Positions 1 to 11,300 of a stretch of 64,000 nucleotides of DNA are shown here, piece after piece (positions within the stretch are counted from its first letter, which is position 1; every line of letters begins with the position of its first letter). The position numbers were made by a program, and so were the translations under genes. The notes below the pieces were generated by a model that saw only the letters and a list, made by a program, of their open reading frames with translations, ran no database searches and was not told where the DNA came from. This DNA is from Aralia elata (taxonomy: Eukaryota > Streptophyta > Magnoliopsida > Apiales > Araliaceae): assembly GCA_034770075.1 (NCBI GenBank), contig CM068380.1, positions 81,911,393-81,975,392 on the forward strand, written 5' to 3'.

Positions 1-180
1 CACATGACCGAGTGCATAGATAGATTAGTTTAGATTTTCTTGAGCCTATCTTATTGAGTTGTATTTAGTATTGAAATTGTAAGTATATATGTTAATGTTT
101 TATTTTTTAAACAGTTTGAACTATAAAAATTACAAAAAAAATTATAAAAATTAAAACCTCAAAAAAAAAGTTCCAAGGAT

Positions 181-1680
181 TCTTCGAAAAATACCATTGA
201 ACTTTCAGATTGGCGTTAAATAAAAAAAAGGTCTGAGGGAATAATTTGGTTTAATTAAAAAATAATTTGGTTCAATTTAATCAAATAATTTAATTAAGGT
301 AATTCAACGCCATTGGAACCTATTTTTTAATTTTTAGCGATAATTTTTTTATTAAGCAAATTTGAAAAAAAATAAAATAAAATAAAAGACAAAGTTGTGA
401 GAGGTCTGTAAAAAAGTTTAAGATTTCAAATAAAGATATTATAGCAATATAAAAACTATTCAAATATTAATAGAGGCGTTTTAACGAAATTATTTTTCTA
501 AAAGGAAAAAAAAATTACTGCACGTACTTTTGCTTCTTTCAAAGCCACTTGATTTCAGATTTTGAACCTTTTTTTGATATTTTTAGTTTACTGCATGTAC
601 TTTTGCTTCTTTCAAAGCATCCTGTATGAGATGACTACTCGTCCATTGCATCATGTATAAAGCAAATTTAACTTACATGCATGTACTGTATGAGATCACA
701 TTTGGTTTGTAAAAAAAAAACAAAGAAAATATTTCAACGCCATTTGAAATGGCGTTCAAGCTGACATTAAAATGACCCAAACGCTGATTCAACTGGCGTT
801 TAGATTCAAATGTTGTTTAGATTCAAATGTTGTTTTAAATAAACAATTTTTTTGATATTTTTTTTAAAACCAAATAGAATTGATTTGTAAAAAATAATTT
901 ATAATATTCCAACGCATTTGAAATGGCATCGAAATAAATAAAAATAAATAAAAAAATTATAAAATAAAAATAAAAAATAGGTTCGAATGGCGTTTGGATT
1001 AAATTTTTTTTTAATAAAAATAATTTCATTTTAGAAAAACATAATTTTATTTTTAAACTAAAGTATTATTATTTTTTGAAATGAGAGATTGATAGATTTT
1101 TTGGAATGACAGATTTTGAAATTAAATTGAACTTTCACATTGGCGTTAAATAAAAAAAAAGTTCGAAATGTCTTTCCAAATTTGCGTTTTATATATATAT
1201 ATAGAAAAAAAAAAGTTCAAACGCCACTTCAACTGGCGTTCAAATTAAAAAAAAAAAGGGAACGCCACTGTAAGTGGCGTTCAAAAACTTTGAAAAAAAA
1301 ATACAAATTAATACTTGTGACCCATTAGCTTACAAAAAAAAAAAAAAAAAAACAGGCGCTACTTCAAGTGGCGTTCTAAACCCATGTATCTGACACCTTT
1401 GTCTTTTAATTTTTTTTTTTTAATTTGCTTAATAAAAAAATTATAATTTTTTTTTTTAAAAATAGGTTCCAACGCCACTTCAAGTGGCGTTTGGATTAAT
1501 TTTTTTTTTTACATATTTTCATTTTAAAAAAATAAGATTTTTTTTTTATAAAAATTCTTTTATTTAAAAAAAAAATTGGTTTAAGTTAATCAAATAATTT
1601 AATTAAGGTACTCCAACGCCATTGCAACTGGTGTTGGATTCAAATTCATATCTCAACGCCAATTAGATTGGCTTTTGGCC
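181..1680. repeat. Cluster of AACGCC-N9-GGCGTT imperfect palindromes
   Basis: An AT-rich, gene-free stretch holds at least seven 21-22 bp inverted repeats built as AACGCC-N9-GGCGTT, with more degenerate copies and single half-sites. Clear copies are at 736-756, 1220-1240, 1261-1281, 1354-1375, 1471-1491, 1615-1635 and 1655-1675; half-sites lie near 205-217, 305-313, 789-797, 980-987 and 1138-1147. The inner bases differ between copies, yet the arms usually stay complementary (ATTTGAAAT, ACTGTAAGT, ACTTCAAGT). Spacers are mostly A/T homopolymer. No open frame or terminal repeat that would mark a known element was seen. It could be part of an old transposon; I cannot name the family. Confidence 0.7.
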
Positions 1681-1792
1681 TATATTGAGAAAGTCTGAAC
1701 TTTTTGGATATAATTGGGAAAGTTGAGTAAAAAGTCTTGCTACAGTACCACCGTACCAGATGCCTTTAATTTTATGGGTTAAAATTAGAAAC

Positions 1793-1802
1793 TGTATATA
1801 CC
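1793..1802 (+). promoter_or_regulatory. Candidate TATA box of the 1881 gene
   Basis: TGTATATACC lies about 80 bp before the ATG at 1881. This would place transcription start near 1825-1835 and give a leader of about 50 bases. The call rests on sequence and spacing only. Confidence 0.4.
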
Positions 1803-1880
1803 GGGTGACTCGAGAATTCTCTTCAAACTTCCAACAAAACCAAACAGATCCCAGTCCTTTCTAAACCGGAGCACCGCCAT

Positions 1881-2261
1881 ATGGCATCGGCAGCAAAATC
1901 GTTGGTCAAAACCTTTAGAAAGTACATCAAGAAGCCATGGGAGATAACAGGCCCTTGCGCAAGTCCCGAGTACAAGTTAGCCGTGCCGGCTGCCACCGAG
2001 TACCGAATTTACTGTCCGGCCACCTACCCCGTCGAGGCCATCGTCCCCACCTCAAATCCCGAAACAGTCTATGACATCAAATACTTCACCCGCGACCAGC
2101 GCCGGAACCGGCCCCCGATTCGCCGGACTGTCTTGAAGAAAGCCGACGTGGAGAAGATGATGAAAGAGAAAACTTTTGATGTCTCTGATTTCCCTCCCGT
2201 TTATCTCACTCAAATCGTTGAAGAAGACTATAATGCCCGCGGCGGAGGTTACGTCAAATAA
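1881..2261 (+). CDS. Small conserved plant protein, tentatively a mitochondrial complex I accessory subunit (ESSS/NDUFB11-annotated family)
   Basis: An intact 126-residue frame runs from ATG 1881 to TAA 2259-2261. Its GC content is clearly higher than the surrounding AT-rich DNA, as expected of real coding sequence. The protein is basic at the N-terminus (SLVKTFRKYIKKPWEITGPC, residues 8-27), has a Pro/Tyr-rich middle (EYRIYCPATYPVEAIVP) and a charged segment DQRRNRPPIRRTVLKKADVE, and ends in a Gly-rich tail. I see no transmembrane helix. From memory it resembles a short, highly conserved plant family annotated as the ESSS subunit of NADH:ubiquinone oxidoreductase, which would place it in the inner mitochondrial membrane. 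The lack of a membrane helix is a reason for caution, so the name is tentative while the gene itself is secure. The stop codon is followed at once by AAG|GTCAGT, a good splice donor, so the gene may have a 3'UTR intron. Confidence 0.75.
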   Translation: MASAAKSLVKTFRKYIKKPWEITGPCASPEYKLAVPAATEYRIYCPATYPVEAIVPTSNPETVYDIKYFTRDQRRNRPPIRRTVLKKADVEKMMKEKTFDVSDFPPVYLTQIVEEDYNARGGGYVK

Positions 2262-3520
2262 GGTCAGTCAGCTATTTTATTATTTTGCAAAATTTTGTTT
2301 ATGGTTTAGTTCCCTTTTTGTATTTTTATTGATTTTTTTTGATGATTTCAACGGAGTTGGTGTTGAAGGAGACTGGCATGGAAAATGAATTAGCTGGATT
2401 CTAAGTTGTTAGTTAGGATTGAAGGTAAAGGTGTTTGAAAAATATGGAGATTTAGTATTTTGACTAGAAGTTAGGGTCTTATCTTTGTATTCTTAATAAG
2501 AATTATTGTCACAGAGAGAGAGGGGTGTGTTTTGGACATTAAGTTGTTAGTCAGGGTTGATGATACTGATATTTTAAAAAGATTAAAGATTGTACACTAC
2601 TGTACAATTTCGGTTCTTATATATTGTCTGTTTAATGAGAATAAGGGTCAGAGGGGGAGGTGTTGTTTGTAGTGGATATGTTGGATTGCTGACTTCTGGT
2701 GATGACGTCTTAGTTAATAAGTTATGGGAGTTTGTCTTTGAAGATAGGGAAACCATGGTGTTGATATCTCATATCATGTTGGGACTGACCCGACAGGGTA
2801 TAGCCATATAAATATGTCAACAAAAGTTCCATGGAAACAAGAGATTCAAAAATCACATCTGCAACACCGTGTCAACTACTTGGTATTTTATTTTCTTTAT
2901 AAATTGCATAGTTCCAATTATTATGCTACATCCTCTGCTAGAGGCATTGCCTCTGGATTTTTAGTTCCTTGAATATTTCAAAGGATTAAGTAATATGTCA
3001 AGCAAGGACATATTTGATAGACTCCACCGCACGCTTACGTGAGGTGGTTGTCTCCGGATCGTTTCTAACAAGTTGTATTGGTGGAACACGCTCGACAGCT
3101 CAACCCTTTGCCTATATTGAGACGAGAACCTTGATACAATCGATAGTGTAACGAAATTCGCGTTAAATGGAACACCAACGACACTGTGACCCGGTGCTTA
3201 TATGAAAGCAGGAACTTTGGTACAATCGACGATTGATGTGGTAGAAGACGCCACACACAACTATTAATTGTTGTATGTTAAGTTAGGTTTGAACCTTACA
3301 GAAAAACTATGAACAGTTCAGGAGTTCTCAAAGAACCAAAAAGGAGAATAATCTCACAAGAGTTTTATTAATAATCTGAAATTGTATATCATTAATTACA
3401 TCAATTTGATTCTTATTTAAACTAGAAAAGAAACCCTAATTTTAGAAGGAAATAAGAAATTGTTTTGGAATAAAAATCCTAGCTAAAAAACTTCCTAATT
3501 GCAATAGAATTGAAACACTT
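2262..3520. other. Non-coding stretch; possible start of a 3'UTR intron and LTR-like sequence
   Basis: No gene is seen. The first bases (GTCAGT after TAAG) fit a splice donor. From about 3000 the sequence looks like the far end of the minus-strand Ty3/gypsy remnant that follows (AT-rich, with AAACCCTAATTTT-type stretches), but I could not find a terminal repeat that fixes its border. Confidence 0.4.
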
Positions 3521-3521
3521 C

Positions 3522-5940
3522 CTAAATTAAATCACAAAGTTGCTGAAATTCCGCCCAGAAAACGTGTCCAAGCACTGCGGCGCGAGTTTGGTGCGCTGTT
3601 GCGCATGCTATGCAGAAAGTGGCCACGATGAAGCGCTGTAGCGCATGCTGGGGCGCGCTGGCTGGGCGTCGGGGCCCTGGGCCCAACCGTGCTGATGTTG
3701 GGGCGCTGGGGCTAGGACTGAGCAAAAAACGGATAAAACCGAATTACCGAACCGAATCGAAAATTTTTAACCGAATTTTTTCGATTATTAAGATATTTTT
3801 TGTAATTTGGTTATATCCAATTTTATTTTCGGGTTCGGGTTTGGTTTTCAATTTTTTGTTATTCGGTTAATCGAATAACCGAATTAGAAAAAAAAATTAA
3901 GACTTAAATTTAAAACAGTAATCTAACATTCTCTCATCTCAGTCTCAGATCTCACTCTCTGTCTCTGTCGACTGTCTCTCAGACTCTCACTACTCAAAAC
4001 CCAAATCGATCTTTCATCTCTCACTACTCAAATCGATCTCTCATCTCTTAGAACCCAAATTGATCTCTCATCTCTCAGAAGTCAGATCCCCAAAACCCCA
4101 GTCCCCAAATCCTCCGCTCCGCCTCCGAATGGACCAAAGTCTGGACGTTCGTCATTCGCGTCGTTTGTCCCCTATTACCTTGTGGGGTATCGATTGCGTT
4201 TCTCTCTCCCCTCTATTTCACACACAAAGAACACGCATTTTGATTATCTTCGGATTTGAAGCTATTTCGATCTTTTGTGAAAATATGATTGAATTAATTT
4301 AACTTCATATGGATCCGAGCTGCTTGATTGAATGTTTAAGCTTTTTGTAGTTGTTTTAGGTGGTCTGTTACATGAAATTTGGCTCTGCGATTTTGATTTG
4401 CAGCTTAAATGTCCATGCATGTATTTTCTTAAATGATCACCAAATTTGAGAGTGAGTTTGTGTGTTTAAGTTTTTGATCTTTCCATTTTCTGAGTAATTT
4501 TGGTATATTTTTATTGGTTTGGGGACAGTAGTGTTGTTGGGCTGGAAGTGGAAGGATAATTGAGAATTTGAGTTTTGATCTGTCTAAAATTATAAGCTCC
4601 CTGGATATCTTGTATTGATTTGATTTGTATTATCATTCTTATCTAATCAGTTCTAGCTGTGTCTAGCGACTCATTATCAACCAAGAACTGAAAAACATAA
4701 CATAAACAAAACCGAAGCCAACCGTGGGAATTGGCTTCAGGGAATTGACCTTTATTTCGGTTATTAACCGAATAACCGAATTTACTATTCGGTTATTTGG
4801 TAATTCAGTAATTCGGTTATCTCAAAATTCGGTTACTAATTCGGATATCAAAAATGTGTTTATTTTGGTTTTCGGTTATAACCGAATAGCCTATTCGGTT
4901 CGGTTATAACCGAATTGCTCACCCCTAGCTGGGGCTCTGACGAGCTGGGGTTGACACGGGTCGATGCGTTGGACTTAGACAAATCACTTGAACCAAGTTA
5001 ATAAACTTAGACATATCCTCGGATATCCTCAAACCCTGAGCATCCCAAACTTCTTGGATTAGTCCATTAAGTCCTTTCTTGAATTTTTTTTGTGCTCTCG
5101 TCACGAGACCAACAGAGACTTGAATTGTATACGCCTAAGTTTTATCTCCTTGATTCTCATCCACGCCCAAGATAAGCATGTCCGCATCATTTCTCTCCTC
5201 TTGAAAATGACTTATCCTCAAATTGGCATCGTCACCCCTTGGAACTTGAATTGAATTATCGTCGCTCGATGTGGCCCTAGTCAGGATTATATTATTCTCC
5301 TCCTCTTGAAAATGATTTGTCCTCAAATCTGGCATCCCCTCTTCTTGAAATGGATTCGTCCTCAAATTTGACCCTACATCAAAACAAACTAAGTTAGCAA
5401 CTATAGCAATAATGAAATCAAAATTCCCAATCCTACCTAATAAAATAAATGTGTATGCATTAAAATAAACATAAGTAAGACTATGAAAAGTTTTATCTCC
5501 TCCTGGATCAAAACTCAGTATGTAGAACCCTTCATGTTGCATATCCGTCCATTTACGAATTCCTGGATAAAAAGTTGATCTCGTCTCTTCGCAAATACAC
5601 CCACTTCAATTCATCTGGGTCAAAAACAAAACAGCACCAATCAACGTGTATCATTTGTATCATCACTAAGAACTCATGAAATTTAAATTTATATGCATAG
5701 TCTATTAGATCAAAAATCAAAACACTTCCCGTTAGACTTTCAATGCAATGTTCCGATTGACTCACACAATGATCCATGCTTATCTTATTGTCGAGTATGA
5801 TCTTGTCCTGATTCTGCACAACATAATCATCCTTTCCCTTTCTATCAAAATTAACGCATTCAAAATCAAGTAATGGAATTAATGGAATTAAGAGGTCATG
5901 TAACACCCTCTTTCTAAAATAGAAAAGAGAGATTACGCAG
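3522..5940 (-). mobile_element. Degenerate Ty3/gypsy LTR retrotransposon 3' region, interrupted by a hAT element
   Basis: On the minus strand, broken frames at 5996-5553, 5542-5135 and about 5118-4936 carry marks of the C-terminal end of plant Ty3/gypsy polyproteins: repeated DLRTNHFQEE-like blocks around 5330-5160, then TRAQKKFKKGLNGLIQEVW around 5095-5038. The frame would continue into 3725-3522 if the hAT element at 3713-4927 and one copy of its 8-bp target duplication were absent, which shows that hAT arrived later. Upstream frames have several stops, and no RT or integrase core is visible. Family assignment rests on remembered motif patterns, not a search. Confidence 0.6.
3713..4927 (+). 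mobile_element. Non-autonomous hAT element with 8-bp target-site duplication
   Basis: The element is 1,215 bp long. It begins TAGGACTGAGCAA and ends TTGCTCACCCCTA; the two 13-bp ends are inverted repeats matching at 11 of 13 positions. It is flanked by identical 8-bp copies of GCTGGGGC (3705-3712 and 4928-4935), the hallmark of hAT transposition. Subterminal regions are packed with ACCGAAT/ATTCGGTT repeats on both sides (3735-3890 and 4755-4915), typical transposase-binding arrays. The interior, about 3925-4640, has a CT-rich leader-like stretch with repeated ATCTCTCATCTCT, then AT-rich sequence, and no transposase frame. It looks like a deletion derivative or a carrier of unrelated DNA. It sits inside a gypsy remnant. 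Confidence 0.9.
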
Positions 5941-8006
5941 AAAACATAAGGTATGATGAGGAACCTGTATTTGATGAGGATCTTGAAGTGGAACAAGGAT
6001 TCATGAAGAAGAAGGTAGTGTTAGCACTTCCTGAACAGCTACAGGAAGTTTCCTTGGTAAGGAAACTGTCAAAACAGCCTCATATGCTACAAATCAGGTC
6101 AGGAAATGATGAAATTCCAGCTCCACAGGGTCCTAAGCTTTGCATAGAGTTTATTGAGAAAATGGATTTCATTCTTGATTGCCATCCAAAGCAGTCCAAG
6201 AAGGAATGGTCTGCAACTCCACATCCTTGGAGAGATAAAGTGGCAGTCTTCATGCAAAACTTACACTCAGAAACTAGTAAATCAAACTCCTCCCGATATA
6301 TCTTTCCGAGGTATGTTGATTACTCCTTCCTTCCTTTGATCTTGCTAAGGCCATTGGAGATCTTGTCAACCATCCCAACGTCCATTCTTATACAAATCAA
6401 TCCCACTACTTTACCAGGTCCATCCAAACCCCACACCAAACCAGCCGCCCGCCCACAAATCCTGTTTGTTAACACCCAAAGCCACTACCAAAGACCAAAG
6501 ACATGGAAGAAGAGCCCAAGAGTTGTGTTATAAGGAGTTGTGGAAAGAACAAAATGTTTGAGTACCAAACTGCAGAATATTCACTAGTTTGGATAGAGGG
6601 AACAACCCTTTAATGATTTAAAGTGGTCACGAGGAGAGAGAAGTTTGCAATTGATACGAATTTGTGGCCTTTAAAGGATATTGAGGCAGTCCTAGTAAAA
6701 CCAACTGCATTAGTGTTAATGGGTGACCAAGATTGGGGCAAGCTTTATAAGAAGGGGGTGGGGGGGGGTGGGGTTAGGAAACTCACAAATAACAAGGAGC
6801 TACACCAATCAGATTTTCATTGGAGAATCCTTACTAAAGAGCAACCTGCTATATTCTCAAGATATCATGGCACTTCTTTGCCCCCTCAGTCACTCTTCCC
6901 TGCTACTATGGCAGAAACAACCAGTAGGAGGATGCAACTTATAGTTCAGCTTTTGATTCCCAAGTCCCTCCTAAACACTATGGGAACCCTTGTTGGACAT
7001 GCTGAACAAAAAACAATCAGGATTAGTAAATGGAGATTAGTAAATGGATGCTTCAAGTTCCTAGAGCAATCATTTACATTGGATGCATTGGAAGGGAAAT
7101 GTTTGGCAAGGAGATGAAAGTAAATGCAAACTGTACTAATGTGAATGTTCACCACTATAGAGATGAATCTGCACTAAAGGGTACTTGTGTTGTTTGTGTA
7201 AAGGATGGTGAAGGGACTCTTGTTGCCAAATCATTGGCTGCAAATTGCTACAAACCTGAACACTTGAAGCCACCAGAAAAGAAGTCATTCATGGAGAAGG
7301 CCAAGAATTTCTACATAGCAAAACTCTTTTTCACTGTATCATTTGAGCTCTTTCTTCTTGTTGTTAAGCATACAGCTCCAAAGGAATTTGGATGTCTCCT
7401 AGTTCAATTTATGCAGAAAAATGATCTCCATTGGAAGGAAGGATATGATGAGGCTTTCGAAGAGCTCCAAAGAAGCTCTTGGGTTATGCTTAAACCTGTT
7501 ACAATCTATGGAATGCTCCCTCCATTCGTGGCTCTGTCTTTACATTTGGTGAAAAAGACTAGGATGGAAGCAGGTGATCAAAGAAGCGAAGAAAGAAGTT
7601 TAAAGGAACCAAGGCCTTTTTCTGCTAGGTGTTTGGGGTATTCTCTAGTGATGGGAAGGTGTTGCAAGCAGTTCATAAAAGAATATGGCATCTTGGCAAG
7701 AGCTTCTATTCCTCTAGTGCAGATAAATACCTCTCTAAAGACAAAGAAGGCTGCAAAATACTCTGATAAGTTCAAGAGAACCATGAAGAACATTCAAGAA
7801 CAAGTCACTAAGCTACTGAGTATTCAGAACAATGAGAAACACAAGTGCCCAAGACATGCTAAAACTAATATTGAGGCAAGCTTTTGCTATGGAAAGATTC
7901 AACTAAACAAGTTCTTGAGTTTTGTTTTTGATAATGGAAAGGTGTTGAGAGCTACCAAAACTAAAAGTAGAGAAGCAACATTATCCATGAGGACATGGAT
8001 GCTTTT

Positions 8007-8019
8007 AAGGGGGAGGGAA
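8007..8019 (+). other. Polypurine tract before the LTR
   Basis: AAGGGGGAGGGAA directly abuts the LTR start at 8020. A purine run in this position primes plus-strand DNA synthesis in LTR retrotransposons and gives the orientation of the element as plus. Confidence 0.75.
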
Positions 8020-8395
8020 TGTCAGGCAAGGGCAAATTGGATAGTTATTATCTAATAGAATATTCTAGTGACAACTATGTTATAAGTGAGTGAGTTAATA
8101 ATGGGTGAAGAATAAGAGAATATGGTGCAAGTTTAGACTTTACTTTTCCAGCAAGTTTATGTAGTCCATAAATACAAATGTCTTGTAACTTTTATTTTCC
8201 AAGTAATGAATGATATGAAAATCTGAGAAGCAAGTTTGTTGTCACACCTATCTCCCTCCTTCTATCTTCCCCCAAATTGATTCTATTTGTCTAATCTATC
8301 TCTTTCCTCCCTAAAATTCTTCTAGCTATCATTCTATCCCTCCATTTGTTGTTCTATCTCTGCAAATTCAAGTCAGGGCCAAGGTGGGCCTGACA
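8020..8395 (+). repeat. 3' LTR of a retrotransposon (376 bp)
   Basis: The sequence begins TGTCAGGC and ends GCCTGACA, a perfect 8-bp terminal inverted repeat with TG...CA ends. It is preceded directly by a polypurine tract. A TATA-like CATAAATAC lies near 8168-8176. The five bases after it are TATTA; no matching 5' LTR flanked by TATTA was found in the window, so the element is 5'-truncated or broken. Confidence 0.8.
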
Positions 8396-11300
8396 TATTA
8401 TACGTTGTTCTATCTACTTTATTCTTTACATTACTTCTTTTGACAAGGTGGGGCTGGAGGAGGGGGACCTAACTCGGCCGCTGAAAACCTTTTTAAAAGA
8501 GTGATGTTGGACAAAAAAGTGTGCAATTAGAATAAAAGGCGGAAAGAGCAGAAAATATGGTTTGTGCTACCCTTGCAAGGGTTCCACTATTAAGTATTAA
8601 GTATACAAGACTCTTAAAACTGTATAAAAGTATTACAACAAAGAAATCTAACTTCATTCAATTTCTAGCTAATTACATGAGAGTCAAAGCATTATTCTAA
8701 TAATATTCCTAAGCTTGTAGCATTCTTGCCTATTCTTCCTGCATCAAATTGTCAACATTTAGGAATCACATGTTGTGTTTCTCTTAGATGAAAGAAGAAG
8801 ATTTTGTTAAAGGTAAAACTTATAAGTAAAAGACTACAAAGCTAAGGAAGGACAATAGGTCTTCCGAAGGGAAAGAAATGGAAAGACTACATACACAAGT
8901 AATAAGAAGCTCTTGAGTCCATATATAAATCAATAAACAGTTTATGGAAATCTTGCGAGAAGCACACCTTGCAGAACCTACAAGGACGCGTAGAAAGAAA
9001 TCCTATCCCAAAGCAAGTGAATGGTCATAGACCAACCAGTGAAAATTCTTTCTTTACACTCTGTTAAAACACCCCATAAGATGGCGAAGCACACAGTCCT
9101 TCAAAGGATCTTGGCATCCTTGCTCCCATCAAAGCCAAGAACACGCTTGGAGGAGGAATCCTCCACACTAGAAAGGTCACACCCGACTATCATCTACCAC
9201 TTCAAACAAAGAGCACTAAAAAATGAACTATAACCTGGATAGTGGATACATATTACAACTGGAGAACATTATTGAGTCTGGTTTTTTGTGGTGTTTCTAT
9301 TTTCAGTTCATGTCATGCATCTTTTTCCTTTCCTGTCATCCATTGAAGGATGCTTCCTCTCACTTGTCACAAAAAAAAAAGAAAAAAAAAGGGATGCCTC
9401 CTATCCTTGTAGTGTACTTTTGGCTTTGAGTACTTTGACTGGTAAAAATTCTGCTCTAATATTGACCAATCCATGTTAACTACTCAGTCATGTTGAGAAC
9501 TGGGTTAATTATCTGTCAAGGTATAGTTCTTTTGGTGTTTGTTTTTGTTTTGTATGCGTGGATTTTTTTTTGGAGGTGGGGGTGTGTTGGTTTATTTTTT
9601 GTAACCTTTAGTAAATTAAATAATTGCAGGGATAAAATGATTATATTGTTTACATCTGTTCCTTTAATATATTCCGAGTCAAATCAGGCGGCATATGGAT
9701 TATTAATCATTCGTTTTTAATGTATTGTGGTGAAAAGTGTTGTTCTAATTAAAATTGTGTTGAATCTAATATTAATTCAACTCTTACCAGGATTTTGGGC
9801 TGCAAAAGAGAAGGCCATCTTAGTTGCCGATAAAATCTGGTAGTGCTGCTATCTCTAACTGTCACCCAACTGTCATGCAATGTGAGACTCTGTGCTCATG
9901 CATGTGTTGGTAGTTCTCTCAACAGTTCCATGTAGTTGCTTTACTTTGTTTGGTAACGTCTCTCTTTATCATGTGTCAGATGCATGTATAAGCAACAACT
10001 GGATTCCTTGAACCGGCTGTGTACTGTTTGTTATTGTTGTGGTTAAAGAATAATCCTGGTCATCTGTTACAGATCATCCATCTGGATAGATTTGAGTGTA
10101 TATATCAATCATTAATGGCAGCTTGTGTTATGGTGGAATGACTTGTTATTAGCCATTTAATTAAGATGTTAATTGGTACTCATTTTGCTGGTAGGCAGAA
10201 TGAAAATTCACATCCAATATATTTTATAAAATAGAAATTGTGAATGCCAAAACTGTGTGGTAAACACCTGCAACATCTTCTTGAGAAACAAGTGCTAGTT
10301 GAAATCAAGGATGGGCATTGTACTTCCCAATCCCCAATCCCCAATCCCCAAGGAGAGTCATAGACTGGTGTCAATCGACTGTGAAGAAAGAATTGAGTAA
10401 TTGGACCCACCCGGCTTTGGGCTAAAAGTCTAATCAACTTAGAGCTTGGCTGCGAGATTGTAAAAGGGTAAAGGCCATTGTCGATAGACAAAGCAGACAT
10501 GCAACATGATAGGGGCCGTGGGCCATGAAGTCCATCTTTATGTGGATAAAACAAGTTGTCATTCAGAGATGATAAACATATAAAGCCCATTTGGTAAACA
10601 TTGCAATTGAAAAGTAAATGGACGAAAACTATTTATTTAAAAGCAATGCTTCCTGGTAAGTAAACAAATGGGGGGCTGAATCCCATTTGGTAGCCTCCCC
10701 TAACAGTGAAAAAATCAGTAATGCGGTGCATTTTTTATTTTTATGTATGCAGTGGCGTTAGGCAAGGTATGGAGAATAGGGTTTAACCCAAGTTTAAGTC
10801 CCACCATTCAAGTACGAATTGATGAGGGGAAAATTAAATTAAAGAAAGCTAGCGCACATGAACATCAAATTCTAGATAGCCAGTTTAAATGTTTTTATTG
10901 GTTATATGCTACATAAAAAATATTGATAGAGATATGAAATGAAAACATATATAATCAGTCTGTGTCCGAGCACCACAACGAAAATGGTACTCTCTTTCTT
11001 CTTCTTTTTTTTTTCTTTTTTTTAATAGAGGGAGTATTTTGAAATAGAAATTAGAAATAAAGAAACCCTGCGTATAGTAATTTCAGCAACATTTGGAATG
11101 GTGTAAACTAATTATGTCCTCCCGGTGACAAGTAATTGTTACTGGTACAAAGATGGGATGAGAGGAGATGTTTTGTCGCATCTTGATCTGACTCCAGTAC
11201 TGTAAGAATTAGTATTGTCGTTAGTGTGTACGTATGTAATGTAAGACTGCACGTTCTTGAATTGCAATTTCAGTATCTGACGACAGAAAGACTTGTGATT

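Larger units (their letters stand above)
5945..8395 (+). mobile_element. Degenerate plus-strand LTR retrotransposon 3' portion
   Basis: Broken plus-strand frames run into a polypurine tract and a clean LTR. In order: YDEEPVFDEDLE near 5952-5987 at the start of the frame ending 6533; a frame at 6623-7117; and a frame at 7030-8055 containing LHWKEGYDEAFEEL (about 7426-7467) and KQFIKEYGILARAS (about 7669-7710). The last two resemble the stretch between reverse transcriptase and RNase H in Ty3/gypsy polyproteins, but in the reverse of the usual order. No 5' LTR or intact domain is seen. The body is decayed and possibly rearranged; its exact left border is unclear. Confidence 0.5.

Noticed and set aside
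6751..6772. G-rich run as a regulatory quadruplex
   Set aside because: It lies in decayed transposon sequence with no gene context; runs of G here and at 18530 and 26074 may simply be slippage products.
10180..10590. 136-codon minus-strand frame
   Set aside because: No recognisable domain, no coding-like composition, and low-complexity repeats inside it; most likely chance.
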